Source of the DNA: Panax quinquefolius
Lineage: Eukaryota > Streptophyta > Magnoliopsida > Apiales > Araliaceae
NCBI GenBank assembly: GCA_020205615.1
Contig: CM035156.1
Coordinates: 14,452,123 to 14,516,122, forward strand
DNA: 64,000 bases
Direction: 5' to 3'
Positions within the stretch are counted from its first letter, which is position 1. Every line of letters starts with the position of its first letter. Below, piece after piece: positions 61,521-64,000 of the stretch. Under the pieces are notes generated by a model. It was given only the letters and a program-made list of their open reading frames with translations. It was not told the origin of the DNA and did no database searches. Both the position numbers and the translations under genes were made by a program.

Positions 61521-64000
61521 TGTGACGCCCCAAAATAGGTCCAATCCAACCAATCTATTATGAATCGCCAAATACATGGTACGTAAAAATAACTATAACT
61601 TTATTACTACAACAACACATATATCATGAGTTTTAATACCAATCGTGACTCATGTCCCAACTATGGACAAAGACTCCTCACAGTTGATACCATACAAAAG
61701 TACAATCTAGAATCGCTTTTAGAAATTTAAATCTTTGAAAAGTGCTCAAGAAAACCTTCGTACATGGGGAGGCCATTGAATCTAAGTTATGATAGATATC
61801 ATATGTCCGGAGAATTATCCTTGGTTGATCCAATAGACCCCAAAGAAAAACGAGAAGATTACTATCATGTTCCTTCCAATGGTGAGTCTTCTCTTAACAT
61901 ATAACTATCTCCACCGTCTGGGATTGAACACTAAGTTTCATTCCAACTCCAAGATCATATAGGTAGTGCTCGTAGATATACTCAGAAAGTGGATGTGCAC
62001 AACCTTTTCTTATGGTAACACGAGATTGTATGTCATTAGACATCTTGTATGATAGTGGCGAAACACCCTTCCAAAGTTAGGTTCACCTCACCCTATTGTT
62101 GTTCACCAAAATCAATTATTAAGTGACGTATAATATACGACACACACATCTTAGGTCCTCAATACAATTATATATTGTAGACAATTATGCCGCTTTATAA
62201 TGTGTTGAGAAACTTTGACAGCTCTCTGACCACCACACTATTCCCCAAGTTATCCCCGCCGACCCAAATATACACTCTTATTACCCGAAAGGAATTGTGA
62301 AGCAAAAGGGTAAGCACAACTAGCTTCAAGAAAGAATATTATGACTAAAGATAATTAAATTATCAATAGCCTTCATCAAGAATAAATCGTAGATTTAGAC
62401 ATACGGTAGATGATAAAACTTTTCAACCATAGTTACAAATGAACGAGCAATCCATTAAGAGAGTCAATAGACCATAAAGTCTATTATCTTCCATGTTAAA
62501 AGTTTACCAACAATGTTTTAACCTCGTAACATTAATCAATGTATCCTGTTCACAAATGTGAATAACTCATAATCATAATTGTAGTTCTAATTTTCTCTTC
62601 TCATCCAAGACGAAGATATTTTTCATCACATGTCTTTACCTGAAATATCAAAGATCATGGTTATACCAAATCACAGTTCATGTTCATAATCATACTAATA
62701 AGTTCATCTTTGCACTACGGGCTAAAGATATTCATCAACAGTTCATCTTTGCACTACATGCCATAGATATTCAACAACAGGTCATCTTTGCACTACAGGC
62801 TAAAGATATTCATCAATAATTCATCTTTGCACTACTGGCCAAAGATATTCAATCAACAAGTCATCTTTACACTATGGGCCAAAAATATTCAACAACAGTT
62901 CATCTTTGCACTACAAGCAAAAGATATTCAATTAACAATTGATCTTTGTACTACAGGCCAAAGATATTAATATCTCAAAGAAACATACAATCATTTCAGA
63001 ATTTATATAAACCATAATTATAATCACGTTGATCAATTCACCATTACACTTAAGCTAAAAATATTCAATTGTAAATTCAATGGTCATGATCATACCAGTC
63101 AACGATTCAACTTTGCACTATTGGCCAAAGAAAACCCATAGTCACGATCATACCAATAATCTACCCATCTTTACACTTAAGTCAAAGAGAAATTTCATCA
63201 CCGGGATTATAAAAATGTTATATATGATAATAAAAACAATACGATCAACAACTGCATTTAATTTCAAGAGTAAGATTCATAAATCAATGATTTCATAACA
63301 CCTTAATCCAAATGTTATAAATCACTTAATAATCTCATAATCTAATATTATTAATACTATCATAATATTTTAATCATTTCTTAAACTTATAAACAATTTA
63401 TTTTAATTGTTTACACTTTACTAATTAATGCATTTAATCATCCTAAAATATCAAACTCATAAGATTTCATCACCAATAACCAAAACCCTCATCAAAAGTC
63501 TGCATTTACCTTATATAGGATTCTCAAGCCATAAAATCCTATTTTTTAATTTTGTTACTTCACATAACATATTTAATTCATTTACTCATAACTAGTCCAT
63601 TTTCATGAAAAATACCAAATCAGTACAAACAAATTTTCTTTTTTGGGATTTAGCAGGACATAGTCCCATATTGAATATATATTTTTCTCAGAATTTTTAA
63701 AATTCATTTACTATTTTTCATATGGCCAAAACTGCCGAATATTTAGACATTTATCATAAATTGTACTTTTATCCAAAAATTCCTAAATTCACAGGGTATA
63801 CTGATATTATATAGATGTACTCCCAATAAAAATTTCATCAATTTTGGAGTTAACCACAAGGAGTTATAAGGGTTTATTTTTAAAATAGTTTTTTCTCATA
63901 AAATCCATAACTCCTAATCTATACATCTAAAAATCGCTATTTTTGGACACAATCGAGAAAACTCATCAAAATATCATTTCAAATTTTTTCAGAATTTTTG
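61521..64000 (-). repeat. LTR of Tekay-related element D (runs off the window)
   Basis: Begins TGTGACGCCCCAAAATAGGT, the reverse complement of the LTR end seen at 8840 and 29457. It also shares the block CTTTATTA.TACAACA and the ATTATGACTAAAGATAAT block near 62338-62356. Elsewhere it differs from the A/B and C LTRs, so it is a third family. At least 2480 bp long; the other LTR and the coding part lie beyond the window. Confidence 0.78.
62701..62969 (-). repeat. Tandem stem-loop array in the element D LTR
   Basis: Seven units of about 38-40 bp. On the plus strand each has ATCTTTG, then a spacer like CACTAC-x-GGC, then CAAAGAT or a near match, so each can fold. Degenerate copies continue at 63045-63190. 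The same core is found in the other Tekay-like LTRs in the window. Confidence 0.85.

Noticed and set aside
62701..62969. CRISPR-like regular repeats
   Set aside because: The units are contiguous with no unique spacers, lie in a plant LTR, and recur in related LTRs.

Overview
This window is nuclear DNA from a flowering plant, most likely a eudicot. The evidence is a three-exon WUSCHEL gene with GT-AG introns, plant-specific LTR-retrotransposon lineages (Athila, Ty1/copia, Tekay/Del-like chromoviruses), Stowaway-type MITEs, a Helitron terminus and a TRIM element. I cannot name the species. There are no prokaryotic features.

Layout: 1-6270 is a decayed minus-strand Athila-like Ty3/gypsy element. 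6380-8839 is a plus-strand Ty1/copia remnant ending in an LTR. 8840-29457 is a cluster of Tekay-like elements with 2.6-2.7 kb LTRs: a minus-strand copy (8840-18301) sits head to head with a plus-strand pol fragment and a full LTR-internal-LTR unit (18302-29457), so about 20.6 kb forms an imperfect giant inverted repeat. 29458-32700 is an unclassified repeat with a 60-bp minisatellite and a probable LTR. 32700-36100 is AT-rich intergenic DNA with microsatellites and a fold-back repeat. 36252-45903 is a complete Tekay-like element (two LTRs of 2417 bp each, TSD TAAAC) inserted inside a MITE. 46043-46903 is a three-level nest of MITEs. 47165-48886 is WUSCHEL. 50842-51124 is a free copy of the same MITE family. 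52283-52991 is a broken gene resembling the NUCLEAR FUSION DEFECTIVE 6 family, followed by a Helitron-like 3' end at 54653. 54786-60576 (minus strand) is an 11-exon WD40 gene of the SWD2/APRF1 family carrying a TRIM in its second intron and a MITE in its last. 61263-61520 is a truncated first exon with a plastid-targeting look. 61521-64000 is the LTR of a further Tekay-related element.

Two host genes carry the functional content. WUSCHEL encodes the stem-cell homeodomain transcription factor of shoot and floral meristems. The SWD2/APRF1-like gene encodes a WD40 subunit of COMPASS-like H3K4 methylation complexes. Both have clear exon structures but contain small frame-breaking changes. Similar lesions occur throughout the retrotransposons, so the window is either rich in pseudogenes or carries uncorrected single-base sequence errors.

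The most novel signal is in the transposon LTRs. At least three distinct Tekay-like LTR families carry tandem stem-loops that share a conserved loop core (GGCC-x-GTAGTGC), while the stem sequences differ between families and stay self-complementary. One family has a second array of nested inverted repeats. Both arrays lie downstream of the LTR TATA box, in the transcribed leader.
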